52,868 bases of DNA from Saprospiraceae bacterium (GTDB lineage Bacteria; Bacteroidota; Bacteroidia; Chitinophagales; Saprospiraceae): NCBI GenBank assembly GCA_020630435.1, contig JAHDBJ010000020.1, positions 1 through 52,868 on the forward strand. The letters run 5' to 3'. The position numbers were made by a program, and so were the translations under genes. How positions within the stretch are numbered: the first letter of the stretch is position 1; each line of letters opens with the position of its first letter. Below, one piece after another: positions 8,240 to 18,875 of the stretch. Under the pieces are notes generated by a model, which was given only the letters and a program-made list of their open reading frames with translations, was not told where the DNA came from and searched no databases.

Positions 8240-11200
8240 TCACATACTTCTCCTATACTGCCCTCCTACATCAAATAAAGCATAGGTAATTTGTCCTAAA
8301 GAACAGAACTTGGTTGTTTCCATTAATTGCTCAAAAATATTTTGATGTTCTAAAGCCGCTTTTTGTAGGCTTTTCAAACTATCTTGGGCTTTATCATTAT
8401 GTGTTTGATGTAAGGTTTTCAAGTTTGAAATTTGTATTTCTTTCTCCTCTTTCGTAGCTCGAATGACTTCTTTAGGAATAATTGTTGGAGAACCCTCAGA
8501 AGACAAGAAGGTATTGACTCCAATGATTGGATATTCTCCTGTATGTTTTAGCATTTCATAATAAAGACTTTCTTCTTGGATTTTACCTCGTTGATACATT
8601 GTTTCCATTGCACCTAAAACGCCCCCTCGTTCTGTAATGCGATCAAATTCAATTAAGACGGCTTCTTCCACTAAGTCAGTTAATTCTTCTATTATAAATG
8701 CCCCTTGTAATGGGTTTTCATTTTTTGCCAAACCTAACTCATGGTTGATGATCATCTGTATCGCTACTGCCCGACGTACTGACTCTTCTGTTGGTGTTGT
8801 AATGGCTTCATCGTAGGCATTGGTATGCAAGGAATTACAATTATCATAAATCGCATATAATGCCTGTAAGGTTGTACGAATATCATTAAAAGCAATCTCT
8901 TGAGCATGGAGTGATCGTCCTGATGTTTGGATATGATATTTTAATTTTTGGGAACGGGCATTTGCATTATATTTATACTTCATTGCCTTTGCCCAAATTC
9001 TTCTAGCCACTCGTCCTATCACAGCATACTCTGGATCAACACCATTAGAAAAGAAGAAGGACAAATTTGGTGCAAAATCATCAATATCCATTCCCCTAGA
9101 AAGGTAGTATTCTACAAAGGTAAAGCCATTAGATAGGGTAAATGCCAACTGAGAAATAGGATTTGCCCCTGCTTCTGCTATATGATAACCAGATATGGAA
9201 ACAGAATAGAAATTCCGAACACCATGATTAATAAAATATTGTTGCACATCACCCATTAATTTTAAGGAAAATTCTGTAGAAAAAATACAGGTGTTTTGTG
9301 CTTGATCTTCTTTTAAAATATCTGCTTGTACCGTTCCTCTTACTGCTTTTAATGCTTTAGCTTTGAGTTCATCATATACCGATTGTTCTAGAACCTGGTC
9401 TCCTGTTAGTCCAAGTAACAACAATCCCAAACCATTATTTCCTTCTGGCAAATCGCCTTCATATTTGGGACGTTCTAAAGCATTGTCATCATATAAGGCT
9501 TTGAATTTGGCTTCTACCAAATGTTCCAGTTTATTTTCTTTTATATAAATTTCACATTGTTGATCAATCGCTGCATTCATAAAGAAAGCACAAATAGTCG
9601 CTGCTGGACCATTAATTGTCATGGAGACAGAAGTCTTAGGATTGCACAAGTCAAAACCTGAATATAGCTTTTTTGCATCATTAAGAGAACTAATATTTAC
9701 ACCTGAATTGCCTACTTTACCATAAATATCTAGGCGATAATCGGGATCATTACCATATAAAGTTACTGAATCAAAAGCGGTTGATAAACGTTTTGCAGGC
9801 ATCCCTTTTGACAAATAATGAAATCGTTTGTTTGTCCTTTCTGGCCCTCCTTCTCCTGCAAACATTCGAGTAGGATCTTCTCCCTTCCGTTTAAAGGGGA
9901 ATACGCCCGCAGTAAACGGAAATTCTCCTGGCACATTTTCTTGTTTACTCCATTTGAGTATTTCGCCCCAGTCTTTATATTGAGGTAATACTATTTTAGG
10001 AATTTTATTTTGAGAAAGCGACTGTGTATAATTTTCAACTTTAAACACTTTATCCCTTACTTTATACGAAAAGTATTCACTTTTATAACTTGCCTTTTTA
10101 GTTTCCCAGTTTTCAAGAATTTCTTTATTTTCCAGACTTAATTGTTGTTCTAAATCTGTTTTGAGTTTATTCAGTATCTCTATAGTAGTTTCATCTGATA
10201 ATTGACTCAAGGTCATGTCAACACTAAATAATTTTCGAGCAATCTCGCTCTGTTCCTCTACTGTTTCATCATATTTTTTAATGGTTTCCCCTATTTCTGA
10301 CAAATATCGAACCCTTGAAGGGGGGATAATATATTGTTTCTCACTACTTCCTTCTTCTAATGTTTCTTTTATCTCATCTGCAAAAAGACGTTGCATCAAT
10401 TCATTGAAAACGGTATTGATTCCTGGGTCGTTAAATTGTGAAGCAATAGACCCAAACACAGGCATTGTTTCTAAAGGTTCGTCCCACAAATCATTATTCC
10501 GTTGATACTGTTTTTGTACAGCTCTTAAAGCATCTAATGCCCCCCTTTTATCAAATTTATTTAAGATGATAACATCCGCAAAATCCAACATATCTATCTT
10601 CTCCAATTGGGAAGCCGCACCAAACTCTGGTGTCATTACATAAACAGATAAGTCTGCATGATCTACAATCTCACTATCGGATTGACCAATACCTGATGTT
10701 TCTAAAATAATTAGATCAAAAGCCGCATATTTTAAAATAGAAATAGCAGAATCTATATCTTTGGATAAAGCTAAATTATATTGTCTTGTCGCTAAAGAAC
10801 GCATAAAAACCCGATCACTTGCGATAGCATTCATACGAATCCTATCGCCCAACAATGCACCACCTGTCTTCCGTTTAGAAGGATCAACTGATATGATTCC
10901 TAGTGTTTTAGTTGGAAACTTTGCTAAAAAGCGCAATACCAATTCATCCACTAAACTTGACTTCCCTGCTCCTCCTGTACCTGTAATTCCTAATACAGGC
11001 ACTTTGCTTGTAGTAACTTCTGATTTAAGTTTTTCTAACCATTCTTTATTTTCTGCTGGATAATTCTCTGCCGCAGAAATGGCTTTTGCTATAGATACTG
11101 AATCTTTACTAGGTACTGTTTTCAGTTGTCCATTCAAATTGACTCCAACAGGAAAGTCACATTTCTCTAAGAGATCATTAATCATGCCTTGTAAACCCAT

Positions 11201-11587
11201 CGCTCTTCCATCGTCTGGAGAATAAATTCTAGTAATTCCATAGTCATGTAGTGTCTCAATTTCTGTAGGTAATATTGTTCCTCCTCCTCCTCCAAATATT
11301 TTAATATGTCCTGCTCCTTTTTCTTTTAGTAAGTCGTGCGTATATTTAAAAAATTCATTGTGTCCTCCTTGATATGATGTGATTGCTATTCCTTGTACAT
11401 CTTCTTGTATAGCAGCATTTACAATTTCATGGACTGGACGGTTATGTCCTAAATGGATCACTTCTGCACCAGAGCGTTGAATGATTCGACGCATAATATT
11501 AATTGCAGCATCATGTCCATCAAAAAGAGAACCTGCAGTTAATATTCTGATTTTATGTTTGGCTTTATATGGTTCTATTTTTTTCAT
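8240..11587 (-). CDS. icmF: IcmF: fused coenzyme-B12-dependent isobutyryl-CoA mutase with GTPase chaperone domain
   Basis: The 1115-residue length and domain order match IcmF. Residues 1-145 are the B12-binding domain with [11 protein letters not shown] (Asp23, His25 ligand). Residues about 195-420 are a MeaB-like G3E GTPase with Walker [10 protein letters not shown] (203-211), ETSGIGQSD and the base motif NKFD (343-346). The C-terminal half is the (beta/alpha)8 mutase barrel. The GVFPFKR segment carries Phe where methylmalonyl-CoA mutases have Tyr (GPYATMY), which in the known family points to isobutyryl-/n-butyryl-CoA rather than methylmalonyl-CoA. The enzyme interconverts isobutyryl-CoA and n-butyryl-CoA in the cytosol, linking branched and straight acyl chains. 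It is third in a tight minus-strand operon (38 nt after the carboxyltransferase). Closely related pivalyl- or isovaleryl-type IcmF variants are possible. Confidence 0.93.
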   Translation of the reverse strand: MKKIEPYKAKHKIRILTAGSLFDGHDAAINIMRRIIQRSGAEVIHLGHNRPVHEIVNAAIQEDVQGIAITSYQGGHNEFFKYTHDLLKEKGAGHIKIFGGGGGTILPTEIETLHDYGITRIYSPDDGRAMGLQGMINDLLEKCDFPVGVNLNGQLKTVPSKDSVSIAKAISAAENYPAENKEWLEKLKSEVTTSKVPVLGITGTGGAGKSSLVDELVLRFLAKFPTKTLGIISVDPSKRKTGGALLGDRIRMNAIASDRVFMRSLATRQYNLALSKDIDSAISILKYAAFDLIILETSGIGQSDSEIVDHADLSVYVMTPEFGAASQLEKIDMLDFADVIILNKFDKRGALDALRAVQKQYQRNNDLWDEPLETMPVFGSIASQFNDPGINTVFNELMQRLFADEIKETLEEGSSEKQYIIPPSRVRYLSEIGETIKKYDETVEEQSEIARKLFSVDMTLSQLSDETTIEILNKLKTDLEQQLSLENKEILENWETKKASYKSEYFSYKVRDKVFKVENYTQSLSQNKIPKIVLPQYKDWGEILKWSKQENVPGEFPFTAGVFPFKRKGEDPTRMFAGEGGPERTNKRFHYLSKGMPAKRLSTAFDSVTLYGNDPDYRLDIYGKVGNSGVNISSLNDAKKLYSGFDLCNPKTSVSMTINGPAATICAFFMNAAIDQQCEIYIKENKLEHLVEAKFKALYDDNALERPKYEGDLPEGNNGLGLLLLGLTGDQVLEQSVYDELKAKALKAVRGTVQADILKEDQAQNTCIFSTEFSLKLMGDVQQYFINHGVRNFYSVSISGYHIAEAGANPISQLAFTLSNGFTFVEYYLSRGMDIDDFAPNLSFFFSNGVDPEYAVIGRVARRIWAKAMKYKYNANARSQKLKYHIQTSGRSLHAQEIAFNDIRTTLQALYAIYDNCNSLHTNAYDEAITTPTEESVRRAVAIQMIINHELGLAKNENPLQGAFIIEELTDLVEEAVLIEFDRITERGGVLGAMETMYQRGKIQEESLYYEMLKHTGEYPIIGVNTFLSSEGSPTIIPKEVIRATKEEKEIQISNLKTLHQTHNDKAQDSLKSLQKAALEHQNIFEQLMETTKFCSLGQITYALFDVGGQYRRSM

Positions 11588-11625
11588 TTTAAAAATGAGA
11601 TTTAGTTGGTTAGGTTGGCTAAAAT

Positions 11626-13167
11626 CTATAATGGAATATTACCATGTTTTTTCTTAGGGAGTTTCACTACTTTATTTTCTAGCATGGCAAATGCTTTTAT
11701 CAGTTTTCGTCTGGTATTCTTTGGAAGAATAACTTCATCTATAAATCCTCTTCTAGCTGCACGATAGGGATTAGCAAATTTATCTGCATATTCTGTTTCT
11801 TTTTCTGCTAATTTTTCAACAGGATTTTTAGCATCATTTATTTCCTTACGGAAAATAATTTCACTTGCTCCTTTTGCGCCCATTACTGCAATTTCTGCAG
11901 AAGGCCAAGCATAATTCAAGTCTGCTCCAATATGTTTAGAATTCATCACATCATAAGCTCCTCCATAGGCTTTTCTAGTAATGACAGTCACTCTTGGAAC
12001 AGTTGCCTCACTCAAGGCATATAAGAGTTTTGCTCCATTCGTAATAATTCCATTCCATTCTTGGTTTGTTCCAGGTAAGAACCCTGGTACATCTACCAAA
12101 ACCAATAAAGGAATATTAAAACAATCACAAAATCGAGTAAAACGAGCTGCTTTTTTGGAACTATCTACATCTAAACAACCTGCTAGATTCATAGGTTGGT
12201 TCGCTACTATTCCAACACTTCGTCCTGCTAATCGTATAAAACCTACCACAATATTTTCAGCATAATTTGAATGGATTTCAAAGAATGTATCTTCATCAGC
12301 TATCCCTTCTATTACCTCTCGCATATCATAGGGTTGATTTGCATTTTCTGGTACAATATTTTCTAATTGTTCTCGTACCTCACCTTCTACCATATAAGGT
12401 AATTTAGTAGGAGTATCTTCACAGTTTTGAGGCATATAACTCAATAGTCTTTTCACCTGTTCTAAACAATCTATATCATTTGCCGCTGTTAAGTGTGTTA
12501 CCCCTGATTTTGTTGAATGAGTACTTGCCCCCCCTAGTTCTTCAGAGGTCACTTGTTCATTAGTAACTGTCTTCACTACATTAGGACCTGTTACGAACAT
12601 ATAACTGGAATTTTCTACCATAATAGTAAAATCTGTCATTGCAGGAGAATATACAGCCCCCCCAGCACAGGGTCCCATGATAGCTGATATTTGTGGGATA
12701 ACTCCAGAAGACATAACATTTCTATGAAAAATATCTGCATATCCTCCTAAAGAACGTACCCCTTCTTGTATCCTTGCTCCACCGCTATCGTTCAAGCCTA
12801 TTACAGGAACACCGACTTTCATTGCCATATCCATAATCTTACAAATTTTTTCAGCATGGGTTTCAGATAGTGAACCTCCAAAGACTGTAAAATCTTGAGC
12901 GAAAACATAGACTAAGCGTCCATCGATTGTTCCATATCCTGTTATGACCCCATCTCCATAAAAAATCTGTTCATCCATTCCAAAATCAGTCGTACGATGA
13001 GTAACTAAAATTCCTATTTCTTCAAAAGAGCCTTCATCTAGTAAAAAATGAATGCGTTCTCTAGCTGTTAATTTACCTTTTTGATGTTGTTTCTCAATCC
13101 TTACTTGTCCCCCACCCTTATATGCTTCTTGGATTTTATCTTCTAGTATTTGGACTTTATCTTTCAT
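11626..13167 (-). CDS. Acyl-CoA carboxylase carboxyltransferase subunit (propionyl-CoA carboxylase beta type)
   Basis: This 513-residue crotonase-fold carboxyltransferase has both oxyanion segments of the PccB/MmdA family: [12 protein letters not shown] in the N-half and [11 protein letters not shown] in the C-half. It also has the family stretches GGARIQEGV and [14 protein letters not shown]. Such subunits move carboxyl groups from carboxybiotin to acyl-CoA (propionyl, acetyl, or methylcrotonyl). The gene lies 30 nt after the biotin carboxylase gene and 38 nt before icmF, in one operon. No biotin carboxyl-carrier gene fits in the gaps, so the complex must borrow a carrier encoded elsewhere. 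Propionyl-CoA is the likely substrate but this cannot be fixed from sequence alone. Confidence 0.9.
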   Translation of the reverse strand: MKDKVQILEDKIQEAYKGGGQVRIEKQHQKGKLTARERIHFLLDEGSFEEIGILVTHRTTDFGMDEQIFYGDGVITGYGTIDGRLVYVFAQDFTVFGGSLSETHAEKICKIMDMAMKVGVPVIGLNDSGGARIQEGVRSLGGYADIFHRNVMSSGVIPQISAIMGPCAGGAVYSPAMTDFTIMVENSSYMFVTGPNVVKTVTNEQVTSEELGGASTHSTKSGVTHLTAANDIDCLEQVKRLLSYMPQNCEDTPTKLPYMVEGEVREQLENIVPENANQPYDMREVIEGIADEDTFFEIHSNYAENIVVGFIRLAGRSVGIVANQPMNLAGCLDVDSSKKAARFTRFCDCFNIPLLVLVDVPGFLPGTNQEWNGIITNGAKLLYALSEATVPRVTVITRKAYGGAYDVMNSKHIGADLNYAWPSAEIAVMGAKGASEIIFRKEINDAKNPVEKLAEKETEYADKFANPYRAARRGFIDEVILPKNTRRKLIKAFAMLENKVVKLPKKKHGNIPL

Positions 13168-13197
13168 TATTTAGTTCGATATTGTTTTTTATTAAAA

Positions 13198-14676
13198 TCA
13201 ACGATTGACACTCCAATTAGATATAGGAGTATTGGGTACTTTGAGTTGTTCTTTATTCTCTAAATATAATTGTAATCCTAATAAAGCAGCAACCTCTTTT
13301 TCTTCATTTTGCTGCACCTCTAATTCTTTTGGATTAAAATATTTTTTAACAAAATGGGTGTCAAAATTGCCTGATATAAAGGCTTCATGATCACAAACAA
13401 ATTTACCAAAAGGTAAGGTAGTTACCAATCCTTCAATTTTATAATCATCAATTGCTGTTTTCATTAATTGGATTGTCTCCATTCTTGTTTTACCATAAGT
13501 AATCAATTTGGCAATCATTGGATCATAATAAATAGGGATTTCCATCCCTTCCTCATATCCATCATCTAGCCTTACCCCCTCTCCTATTGGTCTTTGATAA
13601 GTTTCTAACGTACCAACACTTGGCATAAAATTATCCATAGCATCCTCTGCATAAACTCTTATTTCTAGTGCATGACCACTTATCGTTAAATCTTCTTGTT
13701 GGAAAGAAAGTTGTTCTCCTCTTGCTACTTTGATTTGTTGTTCTACCAAATCAATCCCAGTAATCAATTCTGTAACAGGATGCTCAACTTGTAGTCGAGT
13801 ATTCATTTCTAAAAAATAAAAATTCTTATCTCCATCCAATAAAAACTCTACTGTTCCAGCTCCTACATAATCACAAGCTTTGGCAACATTAATAGCCGCT
13901 TCTCCCATTGCTTTACGGATACTAGGAGTCAATATCGTTGAAGGGGCTTCTTCTACTACTTTTTGATGCCGACGTTGGACACTACATTCTCGCTCAAATA
14001 GATGAACGATATTTCCATGTGTATCTGCTAGAACCTGAATTTCGATATGACGTGGTGAGGTAACATATTTTTCAATAAATACAGAGCCATCTCCGAAGGC
14101 TGAAGTCGCTTCACTAATAGCACGTTCCATTTGTTCTGGAAGTTCTTCTATATTATTCACTACTCTCATTCCTTTTCCTCCTCCTCCTGCTGATGCTTTT
14201 ATTAATATAGGAAAACCTATTTGAGTCGCAATTTTTTTAGCCAATTCGACATCAGTAATAGCCTCCTCAATACCTGGCACCATTGGAATATTATAAGATT
14301 TCACAGCTTCTTTAGCAGCTAATTTACTACCCATGATACGAATAGCATGAGGACGAGGACCAATAAATGTAATGCCTTTGTCTTCTACCATTTGGGCAAA
14401 AACTGCATTTTCACTCAAAAATCCATATCCAGGATGGATACCATCAGCTCCAGTTTGTTGGGCAGCTTCTATGATCTTATCCATTACTAAATATGACTCT
14501 GAAGAGGGTGCATTACCTATATGAACGGCTTCATCAGCAAACCGAACATGGGGAGCATTCCGATCTACATCTGAATATACTGCTACTGTTTTAATACCCA
14601 TTTTTTGAGCCGTTCTCATAACTCTAAGGGCTATTTCTCCTCGATTAGCAACTAAGATTTTTCTCATTTTAGACAA
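13198..14676 (-). CDS. Biotin carboxylase subunit of acyl-CoA carboxylase
   Basis: A 492-residue ATP-grasp enzyme that carboxylates biotin on a carrier protein using ATP and bicarbonate. Signatures: N-terminal KILVANRGEIALRV, HPGYGFLSEN (81-90), the glycine-rich ATP loop GGGGKGM (164-170), ERECSVQRRHQKVVEEAPS (228-246) and FLEMNTRLQVEHPVTE. The length fits a stand-alone biotin carboxylase: after the BC_C domain there is only a short tail with no biotinyl AMKM motif. It is first in the operon with the carboxyltransferase and icmF, reading away from the divergent MOSC gene across a 173-nt promoter region. Confidence 0.92.
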   Translation of the reverse strand: MSKMRKILVANRGEIALRVMRTAQKMGIKTVAVYSDVDRNAPHVRFADEAVHIGNAPSSESYLVMDKIIEAAQQTGADGIHPGYGFLSENAVFAQMVEDKGITFIGPRPHAIRIMGSKLAAKEAVKSYNIPMVPGIEEAITDVELAKKIATQIGFPILIKASAGGGGKGMRVVNNIEELPEQMERAISEATSAFGDGSVFIEKYVTSPRHIEIQVLADTHGNIVHLFERECSVQRRHQKVVEEAPSTILTPSIRKAMGEAAINVAKACDYVGAGTVEFLLDGDKNFYFLEMNTRLQVEHPVTELITGIDLVEQQIKVARGEQLSFQQEDLTISGHALEIRVYAEDAMDNFMPSVGTLETYQRPIGEGVRLDDGYEEGMEIPIYYDPMIAKLITYGKTRMETIQLMKTAIDDYKIEGLVTTLPFGKFVCDHEAFISGNFDTHFVKKYFNPKELEVQQNEEKEVAALLGLQLYLENKEQLKVPNTPISNWSVNR

Positions 14677-14849
14677 TGTGGTGATTGGTTCGTTTTTAAT
14701 TATTTTTAAAACTCAAAAATAGTCATTTTAATTGGAGTTATTAAGTATGCTTAAAACGGTTTTGGTATTATATACTAATTTTATAAAATTTATACTACTT
14801 TAGAGTATGTTTTTATAATGATATTTTATCTAAATATTTAACCTTAAAC

Positions 14850-15395
14850 ATGGAAAATGGAATCGTAAAATCTGTCAGTAAAAGTAGTACACATACTTTC
14901 AATAAATACACTTGTGATAGCATTAACCTACTTACAGGATTAGGGGTAGAAGGTGATGCACACATGGGTGCTACTGTAAAACATCGTTCACGGGTTCGAA
15001 AGGATCCTGGTCAACCCAACTTGAGACAAGTTCATTTGATTCATTCAGAGCTTTTTGAGGAACTGAAACTAAAAGGTTTTCAGGTTGAAGACGGACAAAT
15101 GGGAGAGAATATAACGACAATGGGAATCGAATTACTCCACTTACCCAAAGACACTATCTTAACTATTGGAACAAAAGTTAAAGTAAAATTAACAGGATTA
15201 AGAAATCCTTGTAATCAGATTAATTCTATACAAAAAGGTTTAATGAATGCTGTTTTAGATAAAGATGAAGAAGGAAATATTATTAGGAAATCGGGTGTAA
15301 TGGGAATTGTTTTAGAAGGAGGTAAAATTAAAAAAGGGGATACCATTAAAGTCGAATTACCAAAAGAACCACATATAAAGTTAGAACGTGTTTAA
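14850..15395 (+). CDS. MOSC domain protein
   Basis: A 181-residue stand-alone MOSC (molybdenum-cofactor sulfurase C-terminal) domain. Matching motifs are GVEGDAH (32-38), GENITT (85-90), GLRNPCNQI with the conserved Cys121, and GIVLEGG near the end. MOSC domains bind or transfer persulfide sulfur, often to molybdenum cofactor; single-domain bacterial versions are poorly characterised. It is the first gene of a plus-strand run (MOSC, thiolase, FadB-like, racemase), 50 nt ahead of the thiolase, but a functional link to beta-oxidation is not evident. Confidence 0.85.
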   Translation: MENGIVKSVSKSSTHTFNKYTCDSINLLTGLGVEGDAHMGATVKHRSRVRKDPGQPNLRQVHLIHSELFEELKLKGFQVEDGQMGENITTMGIELLHLPKDTILTIGTKVKVKLTGLRNPCNQINSIQKGLMNAVLDKDEEGNIIRKSGVMGIVLEGGKIKKGDTIKVELPKEPHIKLERV

Positions 15396-15445
15396 ATATT
15401 TTTTAAAATAATTTTGAGCTAATCATATACAAACCACATTTATAA

Positions 15446-16648
15446 ATGGAAGCATATATATATGATGCCCTTAGAACAGTACGAGGAAAGGGCAATAAAA
15501 AAGGAGCATTGATGGGCAATACGCCTACTGATTTGGCGACACAAGTTTTAGTAGCTTTAAAAGACAAACATGATTTAGATGTAACACAAGTCGAAGACGT
15601 TATGTTGGGTTGTGTAACACAAGCCAAAGACCAAGCCGCCAATATTGCCAAATCTGCTGCTCAACAATCTGGTTATGGTGACCACCTTTGTGGAGTTTCA
15701 TTAAATCGCTTTTGTGGTTCTGGTCTAGAAGCCATTAACCAAGCTGCTGCTTATATAAAAGCAGGCTTTAGACAACTGATTATTGCTGGTGGTGTAGAAA
15801 GTATGTCTAGAGTACCTATGGGATCTGATGGTGCTGGTTTTTTGATGGATCCTGCTCAAGCCATTTCTGGACATATTGTACCACAAGGAATATCTGCTGA
15901 TTTGATCGCTACTAAATACGGTTATTCTAGAGAGGACGTTGACAAGTTTGCGTATGAATCCCAAATGCGTGCCAGTCATGCAGAATCCAATAATTACTTT
16001 ATTTCAAGAATTCCTGTTAAGGATATTAATGGTATAAATGTATTGAATACAGATGAAAATATCCGACCATCAACGACTCTTGAAGGTTTGACCAAGTTAA
16101 ATCCTTCCTTTGAAGCTATGGGTGCTATGGCTGGTTTTGATGCTGTTGCTATCGATCGTTACCCCGAAGTTGAAGTGATGAATCATGTTCATCATGCAGG
16201 AAACTCCTCAGCCATTGTTGATGGTGCTGCCTGTACATTGATTGGTAATGAGGCGATTGGAAAAACATTGGGATTAAAACCACGATTTAAAATTCGAGCG
16301 GCAGCTATATATGGTACTGACCCTACGATTATGTTAACAGGTCCTGCCCCTGCATCAGAAAAAGCACTAAAACAGGCTGGGATGACGATAAGCGATATTG
16401 ATTTATTTGAAGTCAATGAGGCTTTTGCCTCTGTTCCTATGTTATTTATGGAAAAACTAGGAGTTGATCATTCTAAAATAAATGTCAATGGTGGCGCAAT
16501 TGCCTTAGGACATCCACTAGGCGCAACAGGCTGTATGCTTACAGGAACATTAATGGATGAATTGGAACGTAGGGATTTGAATATTGGTTTGGTGACTTTA
16601 TGTATTGGTGGCGGAATGGGAATAGCTAGTATTATTGAACGGGTTTAA
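15446..16648 (+). CDS. Acetyl-CoA C-acyltransferase (thiolase)
   Basis: A 400-residue thiolase with the full catalytic set: nucleophile Cys90 in NRFCGSG, His356 in ALGHPLGATG, and the second Cys386 in LCIGGGMG. It performs thiolytic cleavage of 3-ketoacyl-CoA to acetyl-CoA and a shortened acyl-CoA (or the reverse condensation). The following gene is the FadB-like bifunctional enzyme, so it most likely serves as the FadA-type thiolase of the cluster; a biosynthetic AtoB role cannot be excluded. The 79-nt gap to the next gene contains a small 7-bp hairpin (16650-16668) without a T-run, which should not block cotranscription. Confidence 0.92.
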   Translation: MEAYIYDALRTVRGKGNKKGALMGNTPTDLATQVLVALKDKHDLDVTQVEDVMLGCVTQAKDQAANIAKSAAQQSGYGDHLCGVSLNRFCGSGLEAINQAAAYIKAGFRQLIIAGGVESMSRVPMGSDGAGFLMDPAQAISGHIVPQGISADLIATKYGYSREDVDKFAYESQMRASHAESNNYFISRIPVKDINGINVLNTDENIRPSTTLEGLTKLNPSFEAMGAMAGFDAVAIDRYPEVEVMNHVHHAGNSSAIVDGAACTLIGNEAIGKTLGLKPRFKIRAAAIYGTDPTIMLTGPAPASEKALKQAGMTISDIDLFEVNEAFASVPMLFMEKLGVDHSKINVNGGAIALGHPLGATGCMLTGTLMDELERRDLNIGLVTLCIGGGMGIASIIERV

Positions 16649-16727
16649 ATTTAGCACCTCATGCTAAAAATGCCACTTTTAAACAAGCTCTAATATCAAT
16701 TTAGAGAAAACACTATAAAATCAACTT

Positions 16728-18872
16728 ATGTCTACTTATAAAAATGATTATTTAGAATACACCATAGAAGATAATATTGCCATTATCTCTGTCAATCAAA
16801 TCAACGAGCCTGCCAATTTATATAGTTTTGATTTTATCCATCATTTTTATGAAGCTGGACAGAAAGCATTAGCAGATAACACCATTAAAGGTATCATTGT
16901 AACTTCTAGTCGTCGAATGTTTATGGCTGGTGGTGACCTCAGAATGTTGTCAAAGCCAATAGAAGATCCAAAAGTTTTCTTTGATGGGATGATGGAAATT
17001 CATAAAAAAATGAGGTCTTTAGAAACAGGAGGAAAACCGATTGTTGCAGCTATCAATGGTATTGCCTTAGGAGGAGGCTACGAACTTACATTAAACTGTC
17101 ATCATCGAATTCTTATCAATCATCCAAAAATTAAAATTGGATTACCTGAATCCAAAGTTGGATTACTCCCAGGTGGAGGTGGAACAGCAAAATTACCCTA
17201 TTTAACAGGAATACAAAAAGGACTAACTTATTTGTTACAAGGAAAAGAATTGAGACCACAACAAGCCCTAGCTGATGGTTTAGTCAATGAATTGGCTACA
17301 GATAAAGAAGATATGATGCTCAAAGCCAAACAATGGATTGAGCAAAACCCAAATGTTATACAACCTTGGGATAACAAAAAATATCGTATTCCAGAAGGTG
17401 GGTTCTGGTCACCAACTGGTGTACAAACGATTATAGGCGCAAATGGAAATGTATCTAAAATGACACATGGCAACTACCCTGCTCAACGATATATATTGAG
17501 TATTGTACATGATGGTATACAAGTTCCTATTGATAGAGCCTTAGAAATTGAAGCTAGATATTTTACAAAGATTGTCTCCACAAAAGAAGCTAAAAACATT
17601 ATCCGTACTGGATTTTTTGGTATTCAAGCAGCTAAGAAAGGTAAGAGTAGACCCAAAGATCAAGCAGCATATCCCATAAAAAAACTTGGTATTCTAGGGG
17701 CTGGTATGATGGGTGCTGGTATAGCCTATGTTTCTGCGAAAGCAGGAATGGATGTTATATTAAAAGATACTACTCTTGACTTAGCAGAAAGAGGCAAATC
17801 TTACTCAAAAAAATTATTGGATAAAGCCATTTCAAGAAATCGTTCAACACCAGAAAAAGCTACTGCATTACTAGAACGTATCCAAACAACAACCGAAGTG
17901 CAGCCTTTCCACGATTGTGATTTAGTAATAGAAGCCGTATTTGAAGATCCCAATTTAAAGGATAAAGTCACCAAAGAAACAGAAGCTGTATTGAGTGAAG
18001 ATAAAATTTATGCTTCTAATACCTCAACTATTCCCATTACTTTACTCGCAAAATCTTCAGCTCGACCTGAAAATTTTATAGGCATCCATTTTTTCTCTCC
18101 TGTTGACAAAATGCCTTTAGTAGAAATTATTGTAGGAGAAAAAACATCGGATAAGGCGATTGCTGCTGCTGTTGACTATACGACTACCATTGGAAAAATC
18201 CCAATAGTGGTCAATGATAGTAGAGGATTTTATACCTCTCGATGTTTTGGAACATATATTAGTGAAGGGATGTTCTTACTTGAGGAAGGTGTTCCAGCCG
18301 CTATGATAGAAAATATTGCTAGGAAAAAAGGAATGCCTGTAGGTCCATTGGCAGTTCATGATGAAGTCACCATTACATTAAGCAAACACGTTTACGAGAG
18401 TAATCCTGATCCTAAACGTCCTTATCAAAAACGATTGCATAAACTGGTTTTAGATCTAATTGAAAGTGGGCGAACCAGTAAAAAAGATGGTGCAGGATTT
18501 TATGATTATCCTAAAGGAGAAAAGAAACGACTTTGGACAGATCTTCAAGAAAAGTACAATTCTAAATATGATACTTTAGACGAAGCAACCATTGCAAAAC
18601 GATTATTACACTTTCAAGCCTTAGAAAGTTTTCGTTGTTTAGATGAGGGAGTAATCCGTTCTGTTATAGATGGTGACTTAGGTTCTGTATTGGGTTGGGG
18701 GTTTCCTATTTATACAGGAGGTTCTCTTTCCTATATTGACTATGTAGGGATACAAAAATTTGTAGCAGAATGTGATGATTTTGCGCAACGGTTTGGAGAA
18801 CGATTTACTGTTCCTGATCGATTAAGAGCATTAGCTGAAGCCAACAAATCTATTCACGATTTTGACAAGTAA
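16728..18872 (+). CDS. Bifunctional enoyl-CoA hydratase / 3-hydroxyacyl-CoA dehydrogenase (FadB/FadJ type)
   Basis: A 714-residue fusion. Residues 1-about 290 are the hydratase: oxyanion segment FMAGGDL, GIALGGGYEL with catalytic Glu119, and GLPESKVG with Glu141. From about 318 is the dehydrogenase with the NAD-binding loop GILGAGMMGAGIAY, followed by the family stretches HFFSPVDKMPLVEI and NDSRGFYTSR, and C-terminal helical domains. It carries out steps two and three of beta-oxidation (hydration of trans-2-enoyl-CoA and NAD-dependent oxidation). It is cotranscribed with the thiolase upstream and the racemase 3 nt downstream. Confidence 0.93.
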   Translation: MSTYKNDYLEYTIEDNIAIISVNQINEPANLYSFDFIHHFYEAGQKALADNTIKGIIVTSSRRMFMAGGDLRMLSKPIEDPKVFFDGMMEIHKKMRSLETGGKPIVAAINGIALGGGYELTLNCHHRILINHPKIKIGLPESKVGLLPGGGGTAKLPYLTGIQKGLTYLLQGKELRPQQALADGLVNELATDKEDMMLKAKQWIEQNPNVIQPWDNKKYRIPEGGFWSPTGVQTIIGANGNVSKMTHGNYPAQRYILSIVHDGIQVPIDRALEIEARYFTKIVSTKEAKNIIRTGFFGIQAAKKGKSRPKDQAAYPIKKLGILGAGMMGAGIAYVSAKAGMDVILKDTTLDLAERGKSYSKKLLDKAISRNRSTPEKATALLERIQTTTEVQPFHDCDLVIEAVFEDPNLKDKVTKETEAVLSEDKIYASNTSTIPITLLAKSSARPENFIGIHFFSPVDKMPLVEIIVGEKTSDKAIAAAVDYTTTIGKIPIVVNDSRGFYTSRCFGTYISEGMFLLEEGVPAAMIENIARKKGMPVGPLAVHDEVTITLSKHVYESNPDPKRPYQKRLHKLVLDLIESGRTSKKDGAGFYDYPKGEKKRLWTDLQEKYNSKYDTLDEATIAKRLLHFQALESFRCLDEGVIRSVIDGDLGSVLGWGFPIYTGGSLSYIDYVGIQKFVAECDDFAQRFGERFTVPDRLRALAEANKSIHDFDK

Positions 18873-18875
18873 CTT

